Counted from the first letter of the stretch, positions 1-7,804 are shown. The stretch is 10,754 nt of DNA from Dehalococcoidia bacterium (GCA_030643695.1 DAOWKM010000081.1:1-10754), one strand, 5' to 3'. Numbers and translations: made by a program. Notes: generated by a model not told the origin, from the sequence alone.

Positions 1-648
1 CTTACCCAGATTATTAATCCAGGGACACCGGTTATCTTCGGCTCGGTGGCTACCAACACCAACCTCAGTAACCTTAATTATCTGGCGGGCTCTGTTGAGA
101 TGGGCCTCATTAATGCGGCCGGTGCCCAGATGGCTCAGTTTTATCAACTCCCCTTTTATGCCACTGGTGGGATGACTGATTCCAAGGCATTGGATGTCCA
201 GAGTGGCTATGAGTCGGCTCTTACCAGCCTGCTCTGTGCCTTGGCTGGTGCTAATTTCATTCATGATGCTGCGGGACTCATGGAGTTTGCGCTAACCGCA
301 TGCTATGAGAAGTATGTTATCGACAATGAGATACTGGGGATGGTGATGAGAGCTGTTGACGGGATAAAGGTCAACGATGACACCCTGGCATTTGACCTTA
401 TCAAACAGGTAGGTCCCGGAGGTAATTTTGTCGCCACTGAGCATACCAGGCACTTCATGCGGAGTGAGCACTATCAGCCCTCCCTGAGTGATAGGGAAAG
501 TCGGGAGGAATGGGAGGCTAAGGGTAGTAAGACTATTCTGGAGCGAGCAGCGGAGACGGTGGAAGAGCTTATAGCTAGCCACAACTGGAGCTTGCCTGCT
601 GATATAAGAGAGCAGGTACTCTCAGAGATTCAGGGCATCGTGGACTGA
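1..648 (+). CDS. MttB-family corrinoid methyltransferase, C-terminal part (5' end outside window)
   Basis: The reading frame is open from base 1 and continues upstream, so only the last 215 residues are present; the GTG at position 46 is internal. MttB-family proteins (trimethylamine or glycine-betaine type) move a methyl group from a quaternary or tertiary amine to a cognate corrinoid protein in the cytoplasm. The visible part resembles the C-terminal half of the family, with GTPVIFGSV near the start, YATGGMTDSK (bases 157-186), ALAGANFIHDAAG and CYEKYVIDNEI. It aligns by eye with the second copy at 1810-3333 (GTPVLYGSV, YSTGGVSDVK, LAGPQYIHYAFG). From memory, pyrrolysine in Methanosarcina MttB lies near this TG..DSK segment. 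No in-frame TAG occurs here, so this is a non-pyrrolysine member with unknown substrate. The stop is one base before the next gene, implying one operon. Confidence 0.9.
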   Translation, partial: LTQIINPGTPVIFGSVATNTNLSNLNYLAGSVEMGLINAAGAQMAQFYQLPFYATGGMTDSKALDVQSGYESALTSLLCALAGANFIHDAAGLMEFALTACYEKYVIDNEILGMVMRAVDGIKVNDDTLAFDLIKQVGPGGNFVATEHTRHFMRSEHYQPSLSDRESREEWEAKGSKTILERAAETVEELIASHNWSLPADIREQVLSEIQGIVD

Positions 649-649
649 T

Positions 650-1459
650 ATGTTAGTAATTGGGGAAAGTATCAACGCATCAAACAGGTCTGTGGCTGAA
701 GCTATTGCTCGGAGGGACAGGGAATTCGTGGCCAGTCTAGCCAGAGCTGAGGCTGATGCCGGTGCTGATTTTATCGATATAAATAGCAGTATAAAGAATG
801 GCTCCCAAGAGTATGAAGCTGAAACCATGGAGTGGTTGGTGGAGGTGGTTCAGGGAGCTACGGACAAGCCGCTGGCTATTGATAGCGAGGTTGCGAGCCT
901 GATAGAGGCTGGGCTAGGCAAATACCAGGGTAAAAGGCTAATAATCAACTCGGTCACTGCCGAGCCTGAGAGGCTAGCCTCCATCGGTTCTATAGCCGCA
1001 GAGCATCATGCCTGGTTGGTGGCGCTGGCTATGGGGACGAAGGGGATACCCACCACTGTAGAAGAACGTCTAGATGCCTGTGAACAAATAATGGCACACT
1101 TGACCGGGTTAGGTTTGAAAGCAGAGCAAATATTTTTCGACCCCTTGATACTTCCTATTGCTGTGGATTCTACCCAGGGGATAATCACCCTGAAGACTAT
1201 GGAGCAGATTAAATCCCGCTATCCAGGTGCTAAGACCATATTAGGTTTGAGCAACATCTCCTATGGTCTACCCTGTAGAAAGCTGGTCAACCGTGCCTTC
1301 CTGCTGATGGCAGCTTACACTGGACTAGATGCTGTTATCTTGAATCCGCTTGACACCAAAATGATGAGCTTAATCAAGGTGGCTGATATGTTTACGGGTA
1401 AGGATGCTTCGTGTAGGGGATACATCAGGGCTCACCAGAAAGGCACTTTAGTAGATTGA
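650..1459 (+). CDS. MtrH/AcsE/MtgA-like pterin-dependent methyltransferase
   Basis: This protein of 269 residues fits the size of AcsE or MtgA-type methyltransferases with a pterin-binding TIM barrel. The family moves methyl groups between a corrinoid protein and tetrahydrofolate or a related pterin. The start MLVIGESIN is a typical first strand of the barrel. GADFIDINSS (about residues 39-48) and LAIDSE (about 75-80) match acidic pterin-binding positions. LGLSNISYGLP near residue 200 is the most characteristic family signature and carries the conserved Asn. ATG 650 follows the previous stop by one base with no strong ribosome binding site, so translational coupling is likely. Lying between two MttB-family genes, it probably passes their methyl group into the folate pool or works in the reverse direction. 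The direction and the exact pterin cannot be read from sequence. Confidence 0.9.
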   Translation: MLVIGESINASNRSVAEAIARRDREFVASLARAEADAGADFIDINSSIKNGSQEYEAETMEWLVEVVQGATDKPLAIDSEVASLIEAGLGKYQGKRLIINSVTAEPERLASIGSIAAEHHAWLVALAMGTKGIPTTVEERLDACEQIMAHLTGLGLKAEQIFFDPLILPIAVDSTQGIITLKTMEQIKSRYPGAKTILGLSNISYGLPCRKLVNRAFLLMAAYTGLDAVILNPLDTKMMSLIKVADMFTGKDASCRGYIRAHQKGTLVD

Positions 1460-1477
1460 GCGTTAGATTCCTTATAG

Positions 1478-1558
1478 TTCTCTCACCGACATGCGGAAAT
1501 AGTTGATGAGCTTGCAAAAAAGATTTGTAAAGATTTGAATATCCCTTTCGACAAGTGA
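1478..1558 (+). pseudogene. hicA toxin remnant (3' end only)
   Basis: A short frame ending at TGA 1556-1558 reads FSHRHAEIVDEL then AKKICKDLNIPFDK. It resembles the C-terminal tail of HicA-type mRNA interferases, which usually read like PRHREI followed by KICKDLGIP. A TAG at 1475-1477 closes the frame upstream, no start codon is available, and the remaining HicA body is absent because the mtrH-like gene ends at 1459. The position directly before a HicB-like gene is the standard hicA-hicB order, which supports a decayed toxin gene. The match is by eye over about 24 residues, so it could be coincidence. Confidence 0.45.
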
Positions 1559-1578
1559 AAGAGGGGAGGTGATATTGC

Positions 1579-1773
1579 GTGAAGTTCAGAGCTGTAATTA
1601 AGAAGAGCGGAGATTGGTGGATTGGGTGGCTGGTAGATTTGCCTGGCGTGAATGCTCAGGAAAGGACTAAGGAAGAATTAATAGAGTCACTCAAAATCGG
1701 AGCTGAGGACATGCTGATGACTCCTATTGAACCCGATGAAGAGGAGGAGTTAGTGGCTATTGAATTGGGCTGA
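1579..1773 (+). CDS. HicB-like small protein (orphan antitoxin candidate)
   Basis: The product has 64 residues and begins MKFRAVIKKSGDWWIGWLVD, then LPGVNAQERTKEELIESLK. This is the partial RNase-H-like fold of HicB/UPF0150 proteins: a strand pair ending in a D.PG turn, then a helix carrying the family's typical EE.L..L.E pattern. The short acidic tail contains no helix-turn-helix or ribbon-helix-helix DNA-binding part, so it may not autoregulate. The start is GTG 1579, preceded by a strong ribosome binding site GGAGGTGAT at 1565-1573. HicB normally neutralises HicA, but only a hicA remnant is seen here, so it is either an orphan antitoxin or a small protein used otherwise. It sits inside the methyltransferase gene run, 36 bases before the next gene, and would be co-transcribed with it. 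Confidence 0.75.
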   Translation: MKFRAVIKKSGDWWIGWLVDLPGVNAQERTKEELIESLKIGAEDMLMTPIEPDEEEELVAIELG

Positions 1774-1809
1774 AACAAGCGATGTAAAGCGTAGACTAGG
1801 AGGAACACA

Positions 1810-3333
1810 GTGGCACGGCAAGGAGTTCTTGTAGAACCTTACCACAGGCTCAAACTGGAGCAGGTGGAACAGCTCCATCAGGCTTCCCTGGCGATATTGA
1901 CTGACCCTGGTGTGATTTGTTTCAACCGCCAGGCGGCTGAGGTCTTTGGCGACCACGGTGCTGATGTCTCGTCCATTAACCAGGGAGGTGCCGCTTGCTG
2001 GCGGCTCAAGATACCGGGAACGGTAATCACCGATGCCGTACAGGCAGCACCAAAAGTGGTGAAGCTCGGAGCACGAGATGAAAATAACTGCCTTATTCTT
2101 GATGGGCATGAGCCTAGAGTGCGCTTCGCCTCGGGCTCTGAGGCTAACAAGTGGCTGGATGTGGATATGGAGGCTTTTGTCAGTAAGCGTAACCCGGGCA
2201 CCGAGGTTGAGTTCCCCGTGTTCAGGGTAGAGAAGGGCACTGTGGACAGGCTAGTCAAGGCAGCGCGTCTCTGTGAGCATCTGGACTCCTGGGACAGCTT
2301 TCTGCGCACGGTCAATATTCAGGATGATGACATCACCGACGATAACAAGGATGTCAACAAGTTCTTTGCCTCACTGAACAACACCACTAAGCATGTGATG
2401 TCCGGGCTTACCGAACTCAGTCAACTGAGCAATGTGGTCAGGATGGCTCAGACTATAGCTGGTGGCGAGGACAGGTTAAGGGAGAATCCCATCATCTCTT
2501 TCATCACCTGTATAGTAAAAAGCCCTCTACAGCTTGTGGACGATACCACACAGAAGGCGATAGAAATAGCCAAGAGTGGCATCCCATTGGTCATCTCCAG
2601 TTCCCCCCAGGGTGGCTCCACTGCCCCTATTGGAGAAGATGGTATGGTGGCTCAGATTAATGCTGAGATTCTGGTTGGTATCGCCTTAACTCAACTGGTA
2701 AACAAAGGTACTCCTGTGCTCTATGGCAGTGTGCCCAGCAGAACCCGTCTGGATAACCTTTATGACACTTACGGAGTCCCTGAATTCAATCAATATAACA
2801 TTGACTGCGTGCAGATGGCACGCTATTACGGTCTACCCTGCTACTCCACCGGCGGTGTCTCTGATGTAAAGGTACCCGGGATACAGGCATCGGTGGAAAG
2901 GCTATTTTCGCACATCCTGGTGACACTCGCTGGTCCTCAGTATATTCACTATGCTTTTGGTCTTCTGGAGCGAACCAATACCTTCTGCCCTGTTCAGGCA
3001 GTGCTGGATGATGCCCACATAAGTATGGTAAAGAGGTTTGTCAGCCAGCCGATGGTAACCGCTGATAGGATTTCAGAATCTCTGAAGCAGGTAAGAAGGG
3101 TCATGGGCACCTCCGATAAGCTCTACATTCTCTTTGTGCGGAGAGCGTTTCGCTCTGGGGAGATTACACCCCCGTATCCCTTCGAGGGTAAAGATATGGG
3201 GGACGAGACGCTCTTTTGGGCGCAAAAAAGGATGGAGGAGATTTTGTCATTGCCCCCATCCCATATAGCCGAGCCGGTTGTGGATAGGGTGTTTCAGGAA
3301 GTGCCTGGTCTGCTGACAAGACTGAGAAGTTGA
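1810..3333 (+). CDS. MttB-family corrinoid methyltransferase, full length, non-pyrrolysine
   Basis: This is a complete protein of 507 residues, the usual length for MttB-family enzymes, which demethylate amines such as trimethylamine, glycine betaine or related quaternary amines onto a corrinoid protein. The N-terminal part shows the family pattern with LTDPGVICF, HGADV and LGARDENN. The C-terminal barrel contains GTPVLYGSVPSRT, YYGLPCYSTGGVSDVK and LAGPQYIHYAFG. No in-frame TAG is present, so pyrrolysine is not used; the TGG segment occupies the region where I recall Pyl in the archaeal trimethylamine enzyme. The start is GTG 1810, with AGGAGG at 1798-1803 and a spacing of six. The corrinoid gene follows 18 bases later, which makes it the likely partner. 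It is clearly diverged from the copy at 1-648, so the two probably use different substrates. Confidence 0.92.
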   Translation: MARQGVLVEPYHRLKLEQVEQLHQASLAILTDPGVICFNRQAAEVFGDHGADVSSINQGGAACWRLKIPGTVITDAVQAAPKVVKLGARDENNCLILDGHEPRVRFASGSEANKWLDVDMEAFVSKRNPGTEVEFPVFRVEKGTVDRLVKAARLCEHLDSWDSFLRTVNIQDDDITDDNKDVNKFFASLNNTTKHVMSGLTELSQLSNVVRMAQTIAGGEDRLRENPIISFITCIVKSPLQLVDDTTQKAIEIAKSGIPLVISSSPQGGSTAPIGEDGMVAQINAEILVGIALTQLVNKGTPVLYGSVPSRTRLDNLYDTYGVPEFNQYNIDCVQMARYYGLPCYSTGGVSDVKVPGIQASVERLFSHILVTLAGPQYIHYAFGLLERTNTFCPVQAVLDDAHISMVKRFVSQPMVTADRISESLKQVRRVMGTSDKLYILFVRRAFRSGEITPPYPFEGKDMGDETLFWAQKRMEEILSLPPSHIAEPVVDRVFQEVPGLLTRLRS

Positions 3334-3351
3334 TAGGATTGGAGGTAGATA

Positions 3352-4044
3352 ATGACGGAGGATATACTGGCACTTATCAAGGAGAATGTCATCCAGGGAA
3401 GAATAACCGGGGATGACGAAGGCTTTGATGAGGGGTTGGTGGGGCAGGCTGGGGTCAGTGAGCTTACCGAGACAGCCCTTGCCCAAGGCATTAGCTCCGA
3501 GGATATAATAAAGCGGGGACTAAGTGAAGGTATGGACATCGTGGGACGGAAATTTGAGGCTGGGGAGTATTACCTTCCAGATATGCTAGCCTCGGCAAAA
3601 GCAGTGGGAGCAGTTATGGAGATACTGGAGCCTTACCTTATCGAGAGTAACATCAAGTCCAAAGGCAAGATAATTATGGCTACGGTGAAAGGGGACTTTC
3701 ACGATATTGGGAAGAACATAGTCTCAATACTGCTACAAGGTGCCGGTTATATGGTTAAGGATTTAGGAAATGACATTGACCCTCAAGCTATCGTAGCTGC
3801 GGTGAGGGAGGAGAAGCCTCAGTTTCTGGGACTATCTGCCTTACTTACCAGCACTATGTTACGTATGAAGGACACCATCCAGGCACTCACCGACAGTGGA
3901 GTCAGGGATAAGGTGAAGGTTATCATTGGTGGGGTTGCCACCTCAGAGGAATTTGCCCAAAGCATAGGCGCTGATGGCTATGGTGCTGATGGCTTTCAAG
4001 CAGTAAGGGTAATAGAGGCGTTAAACACCAGTCAGGAAGATTAG
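3352..4044 (+). CDS. Methyltransferase corrinoid protein (MttC/MtbC-like)
   Basis: This protein of 230 residues is the methyl carrier of the module. Residues 1-95 form the helical cap domain of methyltransferase corrinoid proteins (typical GMDIVGRKFEAGEYYLPDMLASA). Residues 105-230 are the Rossmann-like B12-binding domain, with KGDFHDIGKNIV giving the lower cobalt ligand His117 in the DxHxxG motif. GLSALLTSTM and IIGGVATSEEFAQ plus GADGYGADG are the usual cofactor tail-binding segments. It accepts the methyl group from an MttB-family enzyme and gives it to the MtrH-like enzyme. ATG 3352 has GGAGG at 3341-3345. It is the only corrinoid protein in the window, so both MttB copies may share it unless another lies upstream. 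No RamA-type reactivating iron-sulfur protein is visible nearby. Confidence 0.93.
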   Translation: MTEDILALIKENVIQGRITGDDEGFDEGLVGQAGVSELTETALAQGISSEDIIKRGLSEGMDIVGRKFEAGEYYLPDMLASAKAVGAVMEILEPYLIESNIKSKGKIIMATVKGDFHDIGKNIVSILLQGAGYMVKDLGNDIDPQAIVAAVREEKPQFLGLSALLTSTMLRMKDTIQALTDSGVRDKVKVIIGGVATSEEFAQSIGADGYGADGFQAVRVIEALNTSQED

Positions 4045-4052
4045 ACAAGCTT

Positions 4053-5279
4053 ATGACTCAGTTGGATGCCTACAATGAAGCATTGCAAAGCGGACTCTAC
4101 CAGAAGCGCAACGGCCTGCTGGGGAAATATGACAATGTGCGCTACTTCTGGGAGGATGCGGAGCTTGGACTCTACCTTAGACCGTATCTGAAACGGCTGG
4201 TAGCTCGAAAGAAGGAGCGTAGTGAAGGGATTCACCTTTTAGACCTGGGATGCGGTAGCGGGGATGGCTTTGAGTTCATCACCAGCATCAACGACAGCAA
4301 GTCCTTGATTTCAGAGGACAACGCAAAGGTTATAGAACCTGATATGCTTAAGTTCTACCAAGGAATTGATATAAACGAGGGGCTATTGGGGCAAGCCCAG
4401 GCTATCTATGGTAACAGAGAGAATATGAGCTTTATCCATTCGGACTTTAACGACTTTGACCCCGGCGCTGATGAACCCTACGAGCTGTATCTGGCTAACT
4501 ATGGTTCGCTGTCCCACAATACCGATGAGCAGACTATAGAACTCTTGAGCAACATCGCCAAGCATAGCCAGGATGGTGCCCTCATCATGGTTGACTGGCT
4601 AGGACGTTACTCATATGAGTGGCAAACACTGTGGACAAAGGACCTTGAGCATAACCAGTGGATGGACTATGTTATCTCCTATATACACTCGGACGGTAGG
4701 GCAAAGCAGTCAGAGATGACCTGTTTCCCATTGAGGATTATGGGGCGACAGGAGGTTATGAATATTTATCGACAGGCAAAGAGGAAGGCGGGAGGACTTA
4801 TCACATTGCGGAAGCTGGCTGACCGTTCCTCATTCGTGGGACGCCACATGGATACAGCTCAATATAATCCCTACTGTCAACCCCTGCGCCGGGTGGTCAA
4901 TTCTCTTTTTGAACCTGGCCTGTGCACCAATCTAGATGAGGCGCTGGTTGTCTATGTCCCCGGAGATGGCTTCACTGAGGTAAACGCCTACTACCAGAGG
5001 TTCGCTGATTGCTGGAACTATCTGGTAACCTATACCAAGGCACTAGTTGATGGAGGCAAGCTCCCGGAAGCACTGCCAGAGATGCCTCTGCCTCTTAGGA
5101 GAGCGACCAGGGCTATGAAGGGCATAGTGGGAGCAGCCGCTAGGATAAAAATAGGGAATGCTCGGACTAGCCTGATTGAGCCGCAACTGGGATACTGCCT
5201 CAGGGAGCTTGAGATGAGGCTTCAGCGGGGTCAGGGGTGTGGGCATGGGCTGGTGGCTATCTTTGAGGTGGTGAAATGA
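4053..5279 (+). CDS. SAM-dependent methyltransferase with unrecognised C-terminal half
   Basis: The product has 408 residues. Residues about 60-185 form a class I Rossmann methyltransferase: motif I LDLGCGSGDG (63-72), motif II YQGIDIN with the ribose-binding Asp106, YLANYGSLSH in the motif IV position (about 146-155), and GALIMVDWLGRYSYEW after it. The remaining 220 residues are not recognised; they contain FVGRHMDTAQYNP, VYVPGDGF and a basic RRATRAMKG stretch. No signal peptide or membrane segment is seen, so it is cytosolic. It starts eight bases after the corrinoid gene stop and precedes the asparagine-synthetase-like gene, so it probably belongs to the same transcript. The substrate is unknown. 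The neighbours suggest methylation of a small metabolite, but that is inference only. Confidence 0.8.
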   Translation: MTQLDAYNEALQSGLYQKRNGLLGKYDNVRYFWEDAELGLYLRPYLKRLVARKKERSEGIHLLDLGCGSGDGFEFITSINDSKSLISEDNAKVIEPDMLKFYQGIDINEGLLGQAQAIYGNRENMSFIHSDFNDFDPGADEPYELYLANYGSLSHNTDEQTIELLSNIAKHSQDGALIMVDWLGRYSYEWQTLWTKDLEHNQWMDYVISYIHSDGRAKQSEMTCFPLRIMGRQEVMNIYRQAKRKAGGLITLRKLADRSSFVGRHMDTAQYNPYCQPLRRVVNSLFEPGLCTNLDEALVVYVPGDGFTEVNAYYQRFADCWNYLVTYTKALVDGGKLPEALPEMPLPLRRATRAMKGIVGAAARIKIGNARTSLIEPQLGYCLRELEMRLQRGQGCGHGLVAIFEVVK

Positions 5280-5316
5280 GAGCTTTTGCTGTCATTTTGT
5301 GGGGAGCTTTTATCGG

Positions 5317-6840
5317 ATGAGTGGGTTGGCAGTTGCCTGCGGTAACTCTAATCGTAATCAAGTGGAAGCCATGATGCAAGCAATTGCCCACCGGGGACCC
5401 TATGTCTCAGCGATACATGAAGGTGACCAAATCATCGCCGCTCAGAACTATCTTCAGGCAGACGGCGCTGTTAGTGGCGATAGGGTGAAGATTCCTGTTC
5501 GCAGCCCCGGCAATCCCGACCTCATGATTTGCTATGACGGGCAGATAGGCAATTGGGCTGACCTAGCTCGGGACCACAATATATCCGATGGTCCTTTCCC
5601 AGAGGAGCGTTTACTGCTTGCCCTTTATCACAAATATGGCAAGGAAATGCTCAAATACTTGACTGATGCCATCTTCTCGTTTGTCATTATTGATGGGAAA
5701 CATTTCTTCGCTGCCCGCGATATGCTTGGGATAAAACCCCTTTTCTATGGATGGAAAGATAAGACTTTATACCTTGCCTCTGAACTCAAGAGTATTTTAC
5801 AGATAACCAAAGAGGTCTATGAGTTCTCCAGTGGCTACTACATGGATAGCAGCGGGCAGTTGACCAAATTTGCTGAACTGCCGGAAAGCATGCCGAAATT
5901 ATCTGACTCCAGTGTTGATACAATGGCCAGTGACATACGGGAGATTATCGAGCGAAGTTTAAGAAGTCGCCTGGATTTCAGTGTGCCTACTGGCGGGCTG
6001 CTTAGTGGGGGGATGGATAGCAGCGTCATCAACTACTTGGCAAGCAAGGTCTACAAGGAAAAGTTCGGTCCGAGTGCTAAACTCCAAACCTTTGCTGTAG
6101 GGACAGAAGAGAGTGAAGATATCCAGCGGGCACGCCTCATGGCTAGCTACATTGATTCCCAACACCATGAGCTTATCGTGAACCTCAAGCAGTTTCTTGT
6201 GGCTCTACCAGATGTAATCTACTATCTGGAGTCCTTTGACCCCTCTCTGGTAAGAAGTTCTATTGTGAACTACCTCATCTCTCGGTATGCTAAAGAGCAA
6301 GGTATCCAGGTGCTTCTGTCTGGTGAGGGGGGTGATGAGGTGTTTTGTGGTTATCTATACCTCATGGACTACCCGGTCGAAGAACTATTTGCCAAGCAGA
6401 TGGAATGCCTTGGATTTTTGCATAATAATGCTTCGTTGCGCCTCGACCGTATGAACATGTGCAACTCTGTCCGCGTCGTGGCTCCGTTGGTGTCAGGAGA
6501 GCTACTACAGTACTCTATGACCATACCTCCTCAATATAAACAGAAGCCTGAGGCGAATCGGAAAATTGAAAAATGGATTTTCCGCAAGGCGTATGAAGAC
6601 CTGTTACCCCAATCCATAGTATGGCGGAGCAAACAGGAATTCTCTCAGGGCTCCGGCTCTGCCGATGTGCTACCAGCATACTTTGAGGAGCAGATTTCTG
6701 ACCGTGAGTTGGCTGAGGCACAGGACAAGTATCCCATGGTCCGTAGCAAAGAGGAGCTCTACTACTTCAATCTTTTCACTGAATATTTCGGCGTTAATCA
6801 TCATGCCCTGAAAACTGTAGGCCAATGGGTCAGCCTGTAG
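5317..6840 (+). CDS. Asparagine-synthetase-like amide ligase with degenerate glutaminase site
   Basis: From ATG 5317 the protein has 507 residues and the two-domain plan of AsnB: N-terminal glutamine amidotransferase (about 1-185) and C-terminal ATP-pyrophosphatase synthetase (about 200-507). The synthetase domain keeps the pyrophosphate loop LSGGMDSS (229-236), the acceptor-side motif SGEGGDEVFCGY (335-346) and the late WRSKQEF segment. The glutaminase domain starts MSG where functional enzymes have MCG, so the nucleophile Cys is Ser (codon AGT 5320-5322, one base from TGT). AHRGP is kept, but NGE.YN reads DGQIGN and the SDCE motif reads FPEER. It may therefore use free ammonia or another amine, as in glutaminase-dead relatives such as beta-lactam synthetase. 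GTG 5299 would add six residues, but GGGGAG at 5301-5306 and the MSG alignment favour ATG 5317. The acceptor is unknown. Confidence 0.85.
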   Translation: MSGLAVACGNSNRNQVEAMMQAIAHRGPYVSAIHEGDQIIAAQNYLQADGAVSGDRVKIPVRSPGNPDLMICYDGQIGNWADLARDHNISDGPFPEERLLLALYHKYGKEMLKYLTDAIFSFVIIDGKHFFAARDMLGIKPLFYGWKDKTLYLASELKSILQITKEVYEFSSGYYMDSSGQLTKFAELPESMPKLSDSSVDTMASDIREIIERSLRSRLDFSVPTGGLLSGGMDSSVINYLASKVYKEKFGPSAKLQTFAVGTEESEDIQRARLMASYIDSQHHELIVNLKQFLVALPDVIYYLESFDPSLVRSSIVNYLISRYAKEQGIQVLLSGEGGDEVFCGYLYLMDYPVEELFAKQMECLGFLHNNASLRLDRMNMCNSVRVVAPLVSGELLQYSMTIPPQYKQKPEANRKIEKWIFRKAYEDLLPQSIVWRSKQEFSQGSGSADVLPAYFEEQISDRELAEAQDKYPMVRSKEELYYFNLFTEYFGVNHHALKTVGQWVSL

Positions 6841-6871
6841 ATAAACCCGTTCCATATTTTCGTAGCTTATA

Positions 6872-6880
6872 TGATATACT
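6872..6880 (+). promoter_or_regulatory. Putative extended -10 promoter for nadA
   Basis: TGATATACT matches an extended -10 element (TGn followed by TATACT at 6875-6880) and lies 15 bases upstream of ATG 6896. No convincing -35 is seen at 16-19 bases; TTCCAT at 6850-6855 is weak. The 55-base gap after the previous stop is compatible with an independent promoter, but read-through from the upstream genes is equally possible. Confidence 0.35.
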
Positions 6881-6895
6881 GATTGGTGAAAGCTA

Positions 6896-7804
6896 ATGGA
6901 AAACAGAGATGTCAAACTGGTAGAGGAAATCCTTAGCCTTAAAAGGGAGAGGAATGCTGTTATCCTGGCTCATAACTATCAACTGGGTGAGGTTCAGGAT
7001 ATTGCCGACTTTGTCGGTGATTCTTTGGAGCTAAGCCAAGATGCCGCCAAAACCAAGGCAGAGGTGATTGTATTTTGCGGAGTCCAGTTTATGGCAGAGA
7101 CTGCCTCTATCCTCTGCCCGGATAAGGTGGTCTTGCTCCCAGATATACATGCCGGTTGCCCTATGGCTGATATGATTACTGCTGAAAGTCTGAGGGAGAG
7201 GAAGAGGGAACTCCCAGATGCTACCGTGGTTTGCTATGTTAACTCCTCGGCGGAGGTAAAAGCGGAATCAGATGTTTGTTGCACCTCGGCCAATGCCGTC
7301 AAGGTTGTTGAAAGCCTGGATGCCGAAGAGATACTATTTGTTCCCGACCAATACCTGGGTCATTATGTCTCCACCAAGAGTGATAAAAAGATAAGCCTCT
7401 GGCCTGGGTTTTGCCCTACCCATATTAGAATACAGCCGCAGGATATCATCAAACTAAAGAAGGAGTACACGCAAGCTAAGGTAGTAGTTCACCCCGAATG
7501 TAGACCAGAGGTAATTGCTCTGGCTGATGAGGTTTTGAGCACAGGTGGGATGTGTAGATTTGCCCCAAAAACAGAAGCCAAGGAGATAATTGTGGGGACA
7601 GAGATGGGAATAATACACCGACTGAGGAAGGAGAATCCAGGCAAGAGGTTTATTTCTGTCTCTGAGCAAGCTATCTGCCCCACAATGAAGCTAATCACCT
7701 TGGAGAGTATTCTTTGCTCACTAGAAGAGATGGCTCCTGAGGTTAAAGTCCCTGAGGATATCCGGTTGAGGGCAAAAGCGGCTGTGGATAAGATGCTCAA
7801 CTAA
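6896..7804 (+). CDS. nadA: Quinolinate synthase A
   Basis: NadA condenses iminoaspartate with dihydroxyacetone phosphate to quinolinate in de novo NAD synthesis, using an oxygen-sensitive [4Fe-4S] cluster. The protein has 302 residues, the normal size. Expected landmarks are all present: AHNYQ (25-29), GDSLELS (41-47), and YVNSSAEVKAESD (114-126). The three cluster cysteines are Cys88 in AGCPMAD, Cys173 in WPGFCPTH and Cys261 in AICPTMK. HPECRPEV (199-206) is also conserved. ATG 6896 gives a well aligned N terminus, and only a weak GGTG-type ribosome binding site precedes it. No nadB or nadC is in the window, so the aspartate-oxidising partner must be elsewhere. Its place between the asparagine-synthetase-like gene and thrS looks like ordinary gene packing. 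Confidence 0.96.
   Translation: MENRDVKLVEEILSLKRERNAVILAHNYQLGEVQDIADFVGDSLELSQDAAKTKAEVIVFCGVQFMAETASILCPDKVVLLPDIHAGCPMADMITAESLRERKRELPDATVVCYVNSSAEVKAESDVCCTSANAVKVVESLDAEEILFVPDQYLGHYVSTKSDKKISLWPGFCPTHIRIQPQDIIKLKKEYTQAKVVVHPECRPEVIALADEVLSTGGMCRFAPKTEAKEIIVGTEMGIIHRLRKENPGKRFISVSEQAICPTMKLITLESILCSLEEMAPEVKVPEDIRLRAKAAVDKMLN

Noticed and set aside
1878..2315. 145-residue - strand frame opposite the second MttB gene
   Set aside because: Antisense to strongly supported coding sequence, low-complexity Ser-rich translation, no sensible start context.
1..3333. Pyrrolysine insertion in the MttB genes
   Set aside because: No in-frame TAG in either copy; both frames are continuous in the region where Pyl would lie.
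5299..5316. GTG 5299 as the start of the AsnB-like gene
   Set aside because: No ribosome binding site before it, and the family pattern aligns from ATG 5317, where GGGGAG lies upstream.
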